Shown piece after piece: positions 45,605 through 54,980 of a stretch of DNA of 64,000 nt. Within the stretch, counting starts at the first letter, position 1. Each line of letters begins with the position of its first letter. The DNA comes from Humibacillus xanthopallidus (GTDB lineage Bacteria; Actinomycetota; Actinomycetes; Actinomycetales; Dermatophilaceae). The translations under genes and the position numbers were made by a program. The stretch is from NCBI RefSeq assembly GCF_006716675.1, contig NZ_VFPM01000003.1, positions 62,001 through 126,000 of the forward strand, in the 5' to 3' direction. The notes under the pieces are model-generated. The model was not told where the DNA came from and ran no database searches. It saw nothing but the letters and a program-made list of their open reading frames with translations.

Positions 45605-47617
45605 TCAGCCCTTGTGGATCTGGATCGAGCCGCCTGCGAGGGCGGTGGTCGGGTTGGCGGTGTCGCCGCTACCGATCTGGTTGTCGTAGACGATCGTGCT
45701 GTCCGCGGTCTTCCAGATCTTGATCCGGAACTTGTCGGGGCTGCCGTTGGTCGCGGTGAGCATGAAGCCGTAGCCGCTCGCGCCGTTGACGGTGCCGGTG
45801 CCCTTGTACTGCGCCTTGTCAGCGGCCACAACGAGCCACTGGTAGGCGTCGGAGTGGAAGTTCAGGTTGCCGGCCTGGAACTGGAACTCCGTGCTGCCGG
45901 TCGGGACGGTCGCGCCCTTCTGGTACTTCGAGACGAAGCCGAAGTTCGCGCGGCCGGATGCGCCCGGGTCGGCGGGGTAGGCGCCGGCCGGGGAGTTGAT
46001 CCAGCCGCCGCCGGTGACGAAGCCGCCGTTGGGGTCGAAGACCACGACGAACGCGCACGTCTTGCTGTCGCTGCCGCCGTCGTCGTCGGCCACGGTGACC
46101 GTGATGTCGAAGATTCCTGCGGTGGCGTATGGGTGGGTGCCGCCCACGGGCGAGGTCGCAGCGCTCGGGCCGGTGCTGGTGCCGTCGCCCCAGTTGACCG
46201 TCATCGTGTGCGTGTCGGCCGTGCCCGGGTCGGTGAAGGAGCCAGCGAAGCTGACGTTGGTGCCGATCTGGTTCGGGTCCGTCGGGCACGTCGTGAGCGT
46301 CAGGCTGGGCGCGACGTTGGTGACGGTGACGGTGGCGGTGTCGGTGTCCGTCAGGCCGCCGGCGTCGGTCACCTCGAGGGTGGCCGTGTCGACGCCGTCG
46401 TCGAGACCGTTGTAGGTCGCGATGGCGCTGCCGGCGTCGGTGATGGAGCCGACAGCGGCGTCGGCGCCACTCCACGCGTAGGCGGCGAGCGGGCCTTCCG
46501 TGTCAGACGAACCGGTGCCGTCCAACGCGACGGTGGATCCTTCGGGGACCGACACGTCCGGGCCGGCGTCGGCCACGGGGGCGCAGTTGACGTAGACGTT
46601 GACGGCCGGGAAGCTCACCGTCGCGCCCTCGTCGTCGGTGTACGCGACGGACTCGTTGACGGGCAGCGACCCGCACGGCGTCCCCTCGTGCACCACGTCG
46701 TAGGTGATGGTCAGCAGCTCGGCACCGAGGTTCGCCCGCTTGACGGTGAAACCGGCCAGAGCCTCCCCGGAGACGGCAGCGCCGAGGTTGGCCGCTGCGG
46801 TGCCGGAGACGTAGTCCCAGCCGTTTGCCACGGTGACGACGATCTGCGGGTTGGTAGCGCCTGGCACGTTGACTGCCGCGACCAGCGCTTGCAGGATCGC
46901 GGCAAGCGAGTTGAAGTCCGCCACCGGGAAGGTGTGTGTGGCATCCGGTGCGGAGGCGATGATGTTCAGCGTTGTCTGGTTGATCCCGCTGCCGACACCG
47001 ACGGCGAAGACCTCGGCCTCGGACTGCAGGGCCGTCGCTGCTGCGGACGTCGGGTCGCCGCCGTTGGCGTTGCCGTCCGTGATGACGATGACCACCTGGT
47101 TACGCCCTGCGGCATGGGGAAGGATTGACGCCGCCTCGTTCAGGCCGCAGGAGATGCACGTGGTGCCTCCCGACTGCGGGTTGTTCGTGATCGCGGTGTT
47201 GACGGCGATCTGGTTGTTGCTCAGGCCGATGATGAGTTCTTGGCTGGACGCGAAGCTCACCACGCCGACGCGGCCGCCCTGGGCGAACAGGCCGGCGTTC
47301 GCCACTTCGGTGACAACGTCGTTGGCGAACGACTTCAACGTGGTGAAGTCGGTCGGGCTGATGCTGCCCGACTCGTCCAGGACCAGGACGAGGTCCGTCG
47401 GCGTCGACTGGACGCTGGTCTCACCCTGAAGGGTGAGGGTCACCGTCGAGGTGCCGCCCGGGTTGATCGACGTCGGACTCACCGACGCACCAGGGCTCAT
47501 GGCGGCAGCGGCCGTTGGCGCACCGGCCAAGCCGGTCGCCGCGAGGGCCAGTGTTGCCGCGAGGGCGGTAAGAGACCGTTTCAAGGCAGGCTTGCGCCTG
47601 CGAACTATTGCGTGCAT
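45605..47617 (-). CDS. Secreted von Willebrand factor A / PKD protein
   Basis: A 670-residue exported protein. Basic N-terminus and signal peptide (LTALAATLALAATGLAGAPTAAAA) come first. The VWA domain has an intact MIDAS DESGS (D81, S83, S85) after DLVLVL. PKD-type domains follow (VADAGPDVSVPEGSTVALDGTGSSD; MTVNWGDGTSTG). A C-terminal domain (GGGWINSPAGAYPAD and FRIKIWKTADSTIVYDNQIG) resembles the post-COAP-1 type. There is no LPxTG or membrane anchor, so it is probably released or loosely bound. ATG47617 is chosen with AAGGGGA 8 nt upstream. Adhesion is the usual role of such domain sets and is inference here. Confidence 0.88.
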   Translation of the reverse strand: MHAIVRRRKPALKRSLTALAATLALAATGLAGAPTAAAAMSPGASVSPTSINPGGTSTVTLTLQGETSVQSTPTDLVLVLDESGSISPTDFTTLKSFANDVVTEVANAGLFAQGGRVGVVSFASSQELIIGLSNNQIAVNTAITNNPQSGGTTCISCGLNEAASILPHAAGRNQVVIVITDGNANGGDPTSAAATALQSEAEVFAVGVGSGINQTTLNIIASAPDATHTFPVADFNSLAAILQALVAAVNVPGATNPQIVVTVANGWDYVSGTAAANLGAAVSGEALAGFTVKRANLGAELLTITYDVVHEGTPCGSLPVNESVAYTDDEGATVSFPAVNVYVNCAPVADAGPDVSVPEGSTVALDGTGSSDTEGPLAAYAWSGADAAVGSITDAGSAIATYNGLDDGVDTATLEVTDAGGLTDTDTATVTVTNVAPSLTLTTCPTDPNQIGTNVSFAGSFTDPGTADTHTMTVNWGDGTSTGPSAATSPVGGTHPYATAGIFDITVTVADDDGGSDSKTCAFVVVFDPNGGFVTGGGWINSPAGAYPADPGASGRANFGFVSKYQKGATVPTGSTEFQFQAGNLNFHSDAYQWLVVAADKAQYKGTGTVNGASGYGFMLTATNGSPDKFRIKIWKTADSTIVYDNQIGSGDTANPTTALAGGSIQIHKG

Positions 47618-48141
47618 GCGGAAATCCCCTTGGGACTGCTCAGCGGGTCCACCCTTGATAAGTCGGCCTGCGCCTTTTCTTATCCCACTGACCACAGTGG
47701 CACTCGAGCCGCTCCGATACACCAAATTCACCATATAGAACGACCAGAAATGAGCACTAGTGGGGCCGGTGTGAAAGGTGTGCCGATTCCGTTAGGGACG
47801 GACCGTCGCCGCATGAGTCTGCGTGACCGTCACTGAGGGACTCTCGGAGCTCCGCTCGTATGAATTTGGGAGAAGGGCCACCTGCTGTCGAACGCCGCCT
47901 CGCAGAGTCTGGTTCCGCAGATCTCGGCGCCAGCCCCCTGACTGTCCTGCGGCCGGCCGGAGCCGGGCCGTCCAATTGAATGGTCTTCAACCTCTTCATC
48001 ACCCCTCTCGGCTTTTGCCACTTCTTGCGGCTGTTTCTGCTGTCGCGTTGGCGCTGATCTGTCAGCGTGGAGAGTGCATGTTTCACCCCCGCCGTAGTCG
48101 CGGCCACCGAAGTGCGCGACCGGGGCCTTGAAGAGAAGGGG
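47618..48141. other. Divergent intergenic region between VWA gene and 48142 gene
   Basis: 524 bp without a convincing gene. GATAAG (47657-47662) and CTTATC (47679-47684) form an inverted repeat about 40-70 bp upstream of the VWA start and could be part of its promoter or operator. Nothing else stands out. Confidence 0.4.
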
Positions 48142-49200
48142 ATGGCCAGGATGGACAAGGACGACACGAAGGCCGGCGCACAAGAGCGCCCCGACGCTGG
48201 GGACGTCGGAACGGCGCAGAAGGGCTACGAGAAGCACCTGGAGAAGGCTCGCGCGGATCACGGCCAGAAGCTCGACGGTCAGCTCAAGGCCCTCGAGAAG
48301 CTCTCCCAGAAGTACGAGAAGGCTGCCCGCAAGGGCGCCGACGCCGCGGGCCTCGACGTCGAGGCGATGCGAGCCGACTTCCAGGCGGCAGCCGAAGGGG
48401 ACCAGGACGGCGCCCTGGCGCGGTTCGACAAGGCGCGGGCTACGTGGGCGACTCGGTTGGACAAGGCGGTCACGGCCACAGGCGTCGACCCGAAACAGGG
48501 TGCGGCGGAGGCCAAGGCAGTGCTGGGCGACGACGTGCCCAAGGAGCTCGACGTGGCAGGCACGCGCGACGCCGACCGGCTGCTGTCGGCGACCGGACTC
48601 GTCGGCTACTCGATCAACATCGGCTCGTGGTGGATCCCGCCGCCCCCGCCTCCGCCTCCGCCGCCGTCGGTCTCGACGCTCACGATCCCGAAGCCCTACA
48701 CGCTCGGATCGACGACAGGCAGCGCGACCGCGGACCGCAACACCGGCCGGTTGTCGAGCTACAACAACGTGATGGTCGGCTCGCAGCAGCAGCTGGCGTC
48801 GGTGGGTGGCTCGTTCGCGGCCGATGCCGCGGTGCGCCGGATCCGGGTCGAGACGATCGTCGATGCGTCCTACTGGACGAACATCGGCGCCATCTGGGGG
48901 TATGCCTCGGCCGAGGTCATCCTCAACCTCAAGGTCCTCGATGGTGCGACGCTGCGCGGCAGTCAGCGGCTGAGCCTGGTCCGCACGATCTCTGCCGTGT
49001 TGTGGGTCTCCAGTGACAGCGGGTCGGGGGCGTACACGCTCGCGTGCGAGTTCGACCACGCCTACGGCACGCCGAAGACGTATGCCGCCCTCGTGGAGCT
49101 CGAGACGTGGGCCGGGGGTGGGGGACTGCTCGTCATCTCACCCGCGACCGCAAGCGGCACGGCGACGCCACGCAACGTGACCGTCACCCTGATGCGCTGA
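48142..49200 (+). CDS. Protein with helical N-terminus, polyproline hinge and C-terminal beta domain
   Basis: A 352-residue protein in three parts. The charged helical N-terminal half is likely coiled coil (QKLDGQLKALEKLSQKYEKAARKGADAAGLDVEAM). A run of ten prolines follows (WWIPPPPPPPPPPSVS), then a beta-rich C-terminal domain ending YTLACEFDHAYGTPKTYAALVELETWAGGGGLLVISPATASGTATPRNVTVTLMR. It has no signal peptide and no family I recognise. ATG48142 follows AGAAGGGG. The last about 60 residues are repeated as a fragment at 50053-50228. Confidence 0.7.
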   Translation: MARMDKDDTKAGAQERPDAGDVGTAQKGYEKHLEKARADHGQKLDGQLKALEKLSQKYEKAARKGADAAGLDVEAMRADFQAAAEGDQDGALARFDKARATWATRLDKAVTATGVDPKQGAAEAKAVLGDDVPKELDVAGTRDADRLLSATGLVGYSINIGSWWIPPPPPPPPPPSVSTLTIPKPYTLGSTTGSATADRNTGRLSSYNNVMVGSQQQLASVGGSFAADAAVRRIRVETIVDASYWTNIGAIWGYASAEVILNLKVLDGATLRGSQRLSLVRTISAVLWVSSDSGSGAYTLACEFDHAYGTPKTYAALVELETWAGGGGLLVISPATASGTATPRNVTVTLMR

Positions 49201-49381
49201 CCGGCAGAACACAAGGAACGAGAGAACGCAACGGACGGGAGTCTGTAGCCAGTCTGCAGGCGGGACGCCACCGGCTCGGGGGTCGCGTTCTCGCACTCTT
49301 GATGTGCCCGGGCGACCGCGGCGTAACACCACGCGGGCGAGCCCTCACCAATAGGGGCGGGTTTGCGCGTGAATGGTTCTC

Positions 49382-49804
49382 ATGAGCGTCCCAGCAGTTC
49401 TTCCTCTGGTCACCGGGCAGCATCGCAACCGGGCCCTGGCGGCTGCCCGTCAGGCCCGTGCGGTCGAGCTCGCCACCCAGGGCTTGACGTACCAGGCGAT
49501 CGCCGACGAGCTCGGGTACGCCCACAAGGGCACCGTCTACCGGATGGTGCACCAGGCTCTCGCCCGGAACCGCAGAGAGGCCGTGGAGGGCCTCCAGGAG
49601 CTCGAGGTGGCCCGTCTCGACGCCGTGCAGCACGCCCTCTGGGACAAGGCCATGGGCGGCGACGTCGGCGCTGGGCAGGTGATCATCCAGATCATCCAGG
49701 CCCGGTGCCGGCTTCTCAGTCTGGACCTACGGACGGCCCCGGCCGCGGCCACGCCTCGAACCGTCGTTCTCCGGAAAGAGGAGCGGGAAGCGCTCGGGCT
49801 GTGA
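49382..49804 (+). CDS. HTH protein, terminase-small-subunit-like pattern
   Basis: A 140-residue protein. The HTH RAVELATQGLTYQAIADELGYAHKGTVYRMVHQAL is followed by a helical segment RLDAVQHALWDKAMGGDVGAGQVIIQIIQARCRLLSLD and a tail TPRTVVLRKEEREALGL. The RLD...LW..A..GD..A...I..I..R..LLxLD pattern is familiar from phage terminase small subunits and related orphan HTH proteins. Which role it has here is not clear, and no other phage gene is nearby. ATG49382 start. A related C-terminal tail recurs at 53940-54027. Confidence 0.72.
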   Translation: MSVPAVLPLVTGQHRNRALAAARQARAVELATQGLTYQAIADELGYAHKGTVYRMVHQALARNRREAVEGLQELEVARLDAVQHALWDKAMGGDVGAGQVIIQIIQARCRLLSLDLRTAPAAATPRTVVLRKEEREALGL

Positions 49805-49994
49805 CGTTGGGTTGCCTTCTTTAGGTTGCCATCGTCGCTTGAGGGGACGGCGCGACTGCAGGTTCGACACACGAAACACGAAGCGTGCCTGCTATCACCC
49901 GCCAGCTGTCAGTTGTAACGACCAGGGGGAAACGGACGATATAGGGCATGTTGCGCGGCGTCACGGACTCCCAAGGAGGACGCCGCCTCGCACC

Positions 49995-50033
49995 CTCGAC
50001 TCGGAGGCCCCCTCCACCGGCCTCCGAGTCGAG
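49995..50033. repeat. Perfect 15-bp stem hairpin
   Basis: CTCGACTCGGAGGCC and GGCCTCCGAGTCGAG form a perfect 15-bp stem with a 9-nt loop. It directly precedes the truncated duplicate of the 48142 gene tail. AAGGAGG (49973-49979) lies just upstream, so it may be a terminator or a leader structure of a lost gene. Confidence 0.7.
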
Positions 50034-50052
50034 CCCCCCTTGCGACGGCGGT

Positions 50053-50228
50053 TCGGGGCGTACACGGTCGCGTGCGAGTTCGACGCCGCCTACGGCACCC
50101 CGAAGAGGGATGCCGCCCTCGTGGATCTGGAGACGTGGGTCGGGGGTGGCGGACTGCTCGTCGTCTCGCCCGCGACCGCGTCCGGCACGGCGACGCCCCG
50201 CACCGTGACCGTCACGCTGTTGCGCTGA
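50053..50228 (+). pseudogene. Duplicated 3' fragment of the 48142 gene
   Basis: Reads AYTVACEFDAAYGTPKRDAALVDLETWVGGGGLLVVSPATASGTATPRTVTVTLLR, clearly homologous to the last 56 residues of the 48142-49200 product. Similarity also continues past the stop codon (GCCAGTCTGCAGGCG and CGGCTCGGGGG are shared by both flanks, to about 50320). The 5' part of the gene is absent. The 49382 gene lies between the two copies. This is a partial, diverged duplication. Confidence 0.8.
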
Positions 50229-50559
50229 CTGGCAGCGCACCCGAACCGAGAGGGACCCGAGGGAGGCACGTATGAAGCCAGTCTGCAGGCGAGGCGCCAT
50301 CGGCTCGGGGGTCCCAACGGCGCCTCGCACCCTATACATATGCCAGGCCGGCCCCGGCGCTACAACCTTGGCCAGCCCGCAGACATACCCTTTCTGCGCG
50401 GGAGTGGCTTGCTCGTTGTCGCGGCCCCTGGGCGTCGACCGGTGCCGTGCCGTGCCGTGCCGGCTCCGGCGTCGATTGTCCATCCGAATGGGCTGCGCCA
50501 TCGATCAGGCTGCGGGCGTACCGGTGAGTGGGATCACGCCGGGGGCGGCAGCGAGCACG

Positions 50560-50593
50560 AAGGGCCTCGCCAGATTGTTCCGGCGAGGCCCTT
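50560..50593 (-). terminator. Terminator hairpin of the subtilase gene
   Basis: AAGGGCCTCGCC and GGCGAGGCCCTT form a perfect 12-bp stem with a 10-nt loop, 30 bp beyond the subtilase stop on the minus strand. The 50229-50559 region otherwise holds only the flank of the duplication. Confidence 0.8.
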
Positions 50594-50622
50594 CCTTGTG
50601 GTTGCGGCGGCCGAGTTGGGCG

Positions 50623-53600
50623 CTAGGGGGTGATGGTTTCTATGACGACGTCGCCGCTGCCGACCAGGATGTTGGTGTCGGTGCGCACTTGGACGTTGCC
50701 GAGCAGGACCCGACCGGCGGCTGGGGCCGCGTTGGCGGTCACGGTGCCGGGCACTGTCCACGACGATCCGGCCGGGCGGAGCGCGTTGGCGTCGGTGACG
50801 GCGGCGGCGCCGAACGCCGCGTTGGTGAACACGTCGACGTAGTTGAACGTGGTCGACCCGGACGGGACGGCGTAGCCGTCGACGAGGGTCACCCAGGTGC
50901 CGGCTGCTGGGTTGGTGATCGTCACGGACTCCTCGCTGTCTCCGTCGGCTGACTGTCCCGCGAGCACGCATGAGCCGCTGGTGCAGTTGTAGACGTAGAG
51001 GTCGAGGTCGGCTCCGGTGTCGCTGGTGGAACCGATGGTTGCCCTCAGCGATGTCGAACCGGCCGTGACGACAAATCCGCGCTGCTGCTGAGCACCGTTG
51101 GCGATGGTCGGAGTCAGCACCTTGGCGCTGCCCAAGGTGGTCCCGACGGCGCGGCCGGTGAAGGCGCCGAAGCCGTTGGTCAGGGTGTAGCTGCGCGCCA
51201 CCGGGGTCCCGATGGTCGCGGAGGCGATGGTGTCAGGGTTGGGTGTGACGCTCGCGCCGAGGATGGAGGCGGTGAGGGTGTAGGGAGCGTTCTCGGCGTC
51301 GGAGGTGCGCCGGGCCTCGACGGTGACCTCCCAGACGCCGGCTTGCGGGTTGCTGGTGGTGCGGCTGGTCGGCGACCCGGTTGAGCAGCCGCCCGAGGTC
51401 GGGGTGTAGCAGCTGAGCGAGGAGTTGTCGTCGATGGCGACGCCGTAGGGGTGGAACCGCAGGAACCGGATCTGCCCAGCACCGGGGGTGGTGCCACCGC
51501 CGACAAGGTCGACCTTGAACGCCGGCGTGTTCGCGGGCACCTTGAAGAAGTAGCTGGTCACCTGGTTGCGACCGATGGTTCCCGAGTGCGCCACGGTGTA
51601 GTCGTTGGCAGCCGTGAAGGCCTCTGCCGCGACAACAGTGTTCAGGGTCTGCTTCTCGATGCCGGGCGTGGACGGATCGTCCAGGTTGAGGATGGCCGAG
51701 TGGGTACCGGCCTTGGTCGGGTGGACGCTGACGGCCACAGTGGTTGGGGTGTTGAGGGGCAGCGCCACGGATGCCGGCGACTCGAACGTGCCGTCGTTGC
51801 CCGTCCAAGCCAGGTTGTAGGTCCGGCTGCCGCCGCCACCCGTGGTGCGGGTGAAGGTGTAGGTGCGCGTGTAGCTGTCGCCGGCCGCCACTCCCTCCCG
51901 GTCGAAGATGCCTTCGCCTCGACCCGGCGTTGCGAGGAACCCCGACAGGATCGTGTGGACCTCGACGGAGGAGCTGATGTCGACCGGCTTGAGGTTGGTC
52001 TTGAGCAGCTCCCAGGCAGCGCCGACGTTGATCAGGCCGTTGCCCTGCTCGTAGGCGCCGTAGCGGTCGAGCTGGCGGGCGGAGGAGGTCAGGGCTTCGC
52101 GCAGCTGCGCGGGTTTGCTCTGCACTCCGGCTTGCTTGGCGGCGCTGACGAGCAGCGCACCGGCGCCGGCGGCCTGTGGGGACGCCATGGAGGTGCCCTG
52201 CAGCATCGAGTAGCCGGCCGGGAGGGTGTAGGTGCCGGGCACCGGTGAGGAGGTCTCCCACATCGGGGTGGTGGAGATCGCGGCGCCGGGCGCGACGATC
52301 TCGGGCTTGAAGCCGCCGTCCTCGCGGGGGCCGCGGGAGGAGAAGCCGTGCAGGTTGTCGACATAGGTGGAGTCGGAGCCGTAGTTCTTCTGCCACGTCT
52401 CCTTGCTGATGTAGGAGCCGACCGCGAGCACCTTGGAGGCGGCGGCTGGGTCACCGATGGTGTTGAGGCCGGACCCGTTGTTGCCGGCGGAGATGAACAT
52501 CTGGACGTTGTACTGGTCGATCAGCCGGTTGTAGAGGACGGCTCGGGTGTTGTTGCCGTCGTTGAGCGCGGGCAGTCCGCCGATGGACATGTTGATGACG
52601 TCGACGTTGCCCTGCTTGGCGATGAACGTCATGCCTTCGATCAGGGCGTGTGAGGTGCACCCGGTGATGAACATGCAGACGCGCACGGACTTCAGCTTGG
52701 CGCCGGGGGCGGCGCCTGACATGGCGCCCCCGAACATCTGGTTCGCTGCGGTGATGCCGGCGACGTGGGTGCCGTGTTCGCCTGAGACGATGCCGATGTT
52801 GACGACCTTGTTCTTGCCGTCGGTCTGCACGACGAAGGGCATCGACTCGCGGACGGCGGTGGCCGGGTTGTCGGTGCCGAAGTGGCCGACGTCGAACTTC
52901 TTGGCGTAGTCGGTCAGGACCTGGTCGTTGCTCAGGTTGTTGTCCTGGTTGGTGTCGACCCGGACGGTGCCCGCGGCGGGGTCCCACAGGACGGCGAACT
53001 TGTCGGTGCTGTCGCCGTCGCGGTTGACGTCGCTGCCAACCTCCCCTCCCAGGCGCGGGTCGCCCTCGTTGAAGAGCGCGATCCGGTAGCTCCCGGCTGG
53101 TGCGACGTAGCTGCCGCCGTTGAAGGTGAAGTTCGGCCCGGTGACTTGGGTGGACATGTTCAGCCATGTCGGGTCGTCGTCGGTGATTGGGTCGGTGGCG
53201 GTGACCCAGTCGGTGATCTTGCGTTCCCCGGTGGTCGTCGTGGCCAGGGCCGGGTGGTCGAGGTCGATGCCGGAGTCGACGATGCCGATGGTGGTGCCTC
53301 GGCCGTCCCATGTCGGGTGAGCCGCGGTGAAAGCGGCCGCACCTGTGTCGCGAATCGGCATGTAAGGGTTGTCCCGAGGAGTGTCAGGACCGGGTGGCGT
53401 CTGGGGGGTGGCGGGTTGCGAGCCCTGGGGCGTCGGGTCGTCGAGCGGGATGACCTCGTCGAGGTCGGCAGCGACGATGCCGCTCAGGTTGGCGGCGGTC
53501 TGGGCCTTGTCGATCGGCACGACGGCGCGGATGTAGCTGATGTCGCTGTCCGCCTTGCTGATGACCGCGCCCAAGGACTTCAGAGCGCTGGTCACGGAGC

Positions 53601-53832
53601 TGTTCTGCCCGGGGACAGCGGCGATGAGCAGCGTCACCGTGGGTGAGCCGTTGGCGCGGGCTGTGGCGAGCAGCTCGCGATCATGCTTGCCCAGCTGGGA
53701 CGCCTTCGCAGGGCTCGCCGCGGCGCTGGGCGCCGCGAGCGCCTGGGGGGCGGTCAGGCCGCCGGCCGCGATCACCCCGAATGCCGAGAGAGCCACCGCC
53801 GTACGCATGCTGAAGCCTTGGATCTTGCGCAT
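50623..53832 (-). CDS. Secreted S8 (subtilisin-family) serine protease
   Basis: A 1,069-residue exported protease. Signal peptide MRKIQGFSMRTAVALSAFGVIAAGGLTAPQALA is followed by an inhibitor-type propeptide (about 35-130). The catalytic triad is D186 in GIVDSGIDLDHP, H353 in GEHGTHVAGI and S548 in GTSMASPQAAG. A long insert with Asp-rich, calcium-like sequence (NRDGDSTDKF; NQDNNLSND) sits between D and H, and beta-sandwich domains fill residues about 620-1069. It is likely a broad extracellular protease of the element. Ribosome-binding site AGGTGG. Its gene and the VWA gene face away from a cluster of decayed repeats between them. Confidence 0.92.
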   Translation of the reverse strand: MRKIQGFSMRTAVALSAFGVIAAGGLTAPQALAAPSAAASPAKASQLGKHDRELLATARANGSPTVTLLIAAVPGQNSSVTSALKSLGAVISKADSDISYIRAVVPIDKAQTAANLSGIVAADLDEVIPLDDPTPQGSQPATPQTPPGPDTPRDNPYMPIRDTGAAAFTAAHPTWDGRGTTIGIVDSGIDLDHPALATTTTGERKITDWVTATDPITDDDPTWLNMSTQVTGPNFTFNGGSYVAPAGSYRIALFNEGDPRLGGEVGSDVNRDGDSTDKFAVLWDPAAGTVRVDTNQDNNLSNDQVLTDYAKKFDVGHFGTDNPATAVRESMPFVVQTDGKNKVVNIGIVSGEHGTHVAGITAANQMFGGAMSGAAPGAKLKSVRVCMFITGCTSHALIEGMTFIAKQGNVDVINMSIGGLPALNDGNNTRAVLYNRLIDQYNVQMFISAGNNGSGLNTIGDPAAASKVLAVGSYISKETWQKNYGSDSTYVDNLHGFSSRGPREDGGFKPEIVAPGAAISTTPMWETSSPVPGTYTLPAGYSMLQGTSMASPQAAGAGALLVSAAKQAGVQSKPAQLREALTSSARQLDRYGAYEQGNGLINVGAAWELLKTNLKPVDISSSVEVHTILSGFLATPGRGEGIFDREGVAAGDSYTRTYTFTRTTGGGGSRTYNLAWTGNDGTFESPASVALPLNTPTTVAVSVHPTKAGTHSAILNLDDPSTPGIEKQTLNTVVAAEAFTAANDYTVAHSGTIGRNQVTSYFFKVPANTPAFKVDLVGGGTTPGAGQIRFLRFHPYGVAIDDNSSLSCYTPTSGGCSTGSPTSRTTSNPQAGVWEVTVEARRTSDAENAPYTLTASILGASVTPNPDTIASATIGTPVARSYTLTNGFGAFTGRAVGTTLGSAKVLTPTIANGAQQQRGFVVTAGSTSLRATIGSTSDTGADLDLYVYNCTSGSCVLAGQSADGDSEESVTITNPAAGTWVTLVDGYAVPSGSTTFNYVDVFTNAAFGAAAVTDANALRPAGSSWTVPGTVTANAAPAAGRVLLGNVQVRTDTNILVGSGDVVIETITP

Positions 53833-54263
53833 GAATCCACCTGTCGGTTGGTGAGGTCCGGCCCCCGTTCCGAACGCTTGAGGCTATCGGCGCCCGTGTC
53901 CGGCCGGTGGAGATACGACGATTCAATTCTGGCGAGCGATCGTTTGGCCGAACAGACGAAGCCGCCGGCCTGGACGCCGCGCACGGTGGTGCTGTCGGCC
54001 GTGGACCGCGAGGTTCTTGGGCTTTAGCGCCCACTTCGTTGCATGCCCAGCGTTGCCCGTGGGGGATGTTCGGCACGCACCGGCGGGAAGCCCCGGCCCA
54101 GGCTGGTGTTGAGGGGAAAAGTTCGGAACGGTCATTTCAGGCAACAGGCGTCCAGTCCCCGTTGCCGCCATACGCTTGCATCAGCGCGCTCTGCCTGGCG
54201 CGACTCTGTGGATGCCGCCGCCAGCTGAGTCGAGAGGCTGCACCCACAGATGGAGCGACCCAC
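53833..54263. other. Intergenic region with a degenerate HTH-gene tail
   Basis: 431 bp between the divergent subtilase and azoreductase genes. The part at 53940-54027 on the plus strand reads EQTKPPAWTPRTVVLSAVDREVLGL with a stop, closely resembling the tail of the 49382 HTH product (TPRTVVLRKEEREALGL). The upstream HTH part is missing, so this is a gene remnant. The rest presumably holds the two promoters; none is obvious. Confidence 0.5.
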
Positions 54264-54980
54264 ATGAAGCTGCTGCACATCAACGCATCCCCTCGGGGGG
54301 AGAAGTCCAACACCGAGCGTGTCGCGGCGGCATTCTTGGCAAGCCTGAAGGAGCACCACGCTCATGCCCAGGTGGACACCGTGGATCTCTACAACGACGA
54401 CCTGCCGGCCATCGCGGGGGACAACATCGAGGCGAAGTACACGCTCATGGTCGGCCGGCCGATCAGCAGGGACCACGCCGAGTCGTGGGCGCAGATCGAG
54501 CGCGCCATCGAACACTTTCTGTCCGCCGACGCGTACCTGCTCGCCACCCCCATGTGGAACTTCAGCATCCCCTACGCCCTGAAGTACTACATCGACTGCA
54601 TCATCCAGCCCGGATACGTCTTCCGCTACAACGAGATCGGGCAGGCCGTGCCGTTGGTCCACGGCAAGAAGATGATCGTGGTGTCCTCGCGTGGAGGGGA
54701 CTACTCGCCCGGGTCGCCGATGAACGCCTTCGACTTCCAGGAGCCCTACCTGCGCGCCATCTTCGGGTTCATCGGTGTCACCGACGTCGAGTTCATCACG
54801 GCGCAGCCGATGGACATCACGCCCGAGATCCGCGAGCAGGCACTCGGTGTGGCCATCGACCGCGCCCGGATGCTGGCCAGCCGCCCAGACTGGGCCTCGG
54901 TCACCGCGGACCGGTTACGGGTCAACCCGCTGGGGCTGAAGCCACAGCCCCTCGTGGACGAGCCTGAGGGGGCTCTCTAG
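54264..54980 (+). CDS. azoR: FMN-dependent NADH:quinone oxidoreductase / azoreductase (AzoR)
   Basis: A 238-residue flavodoxin-like-fold protein. The N-terminal FMN phosphate site is LLHINASPRGEKSNT; further FMN contacts are TPMWNFSIPYALKYYID and SSRGGDYSPGSPMNAFD. Family members reduce quinones and azo compounds with NADH. Length is a little above the E. coli enzyme (201). It is cargo within the element, with no linked transcriptional regulator adjacent. Confidence 0.9.
   Translation: MKLLHINASPRGEKSNTERVAAAFLASLKEHHAHAQVDTVDLYNDDLPAIAGDNIEAKYTLMVGRPISRDHAESWAQIERAIEHFLSADAYLLATPMWNFSIPYALKYYIDCIIQPGYVFRYNEIGQAVPLVHGKKMIVVSSRGGDYSPGSPMNAFDFQEPYLRAIFGFIGVTDVEFITAQPMDITPEIREQALGVAIDRARMLASRPDWASVTADRLRVNPLGLKPQPLVDEPEGAL

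Noticed and set aside
50272..50952. Plus-strand frame MKPVCRRGAIGSG...
   Set aside because: It crosses the terminator of the subtilase gene and runs antisense into its 3' end, with no coding character.
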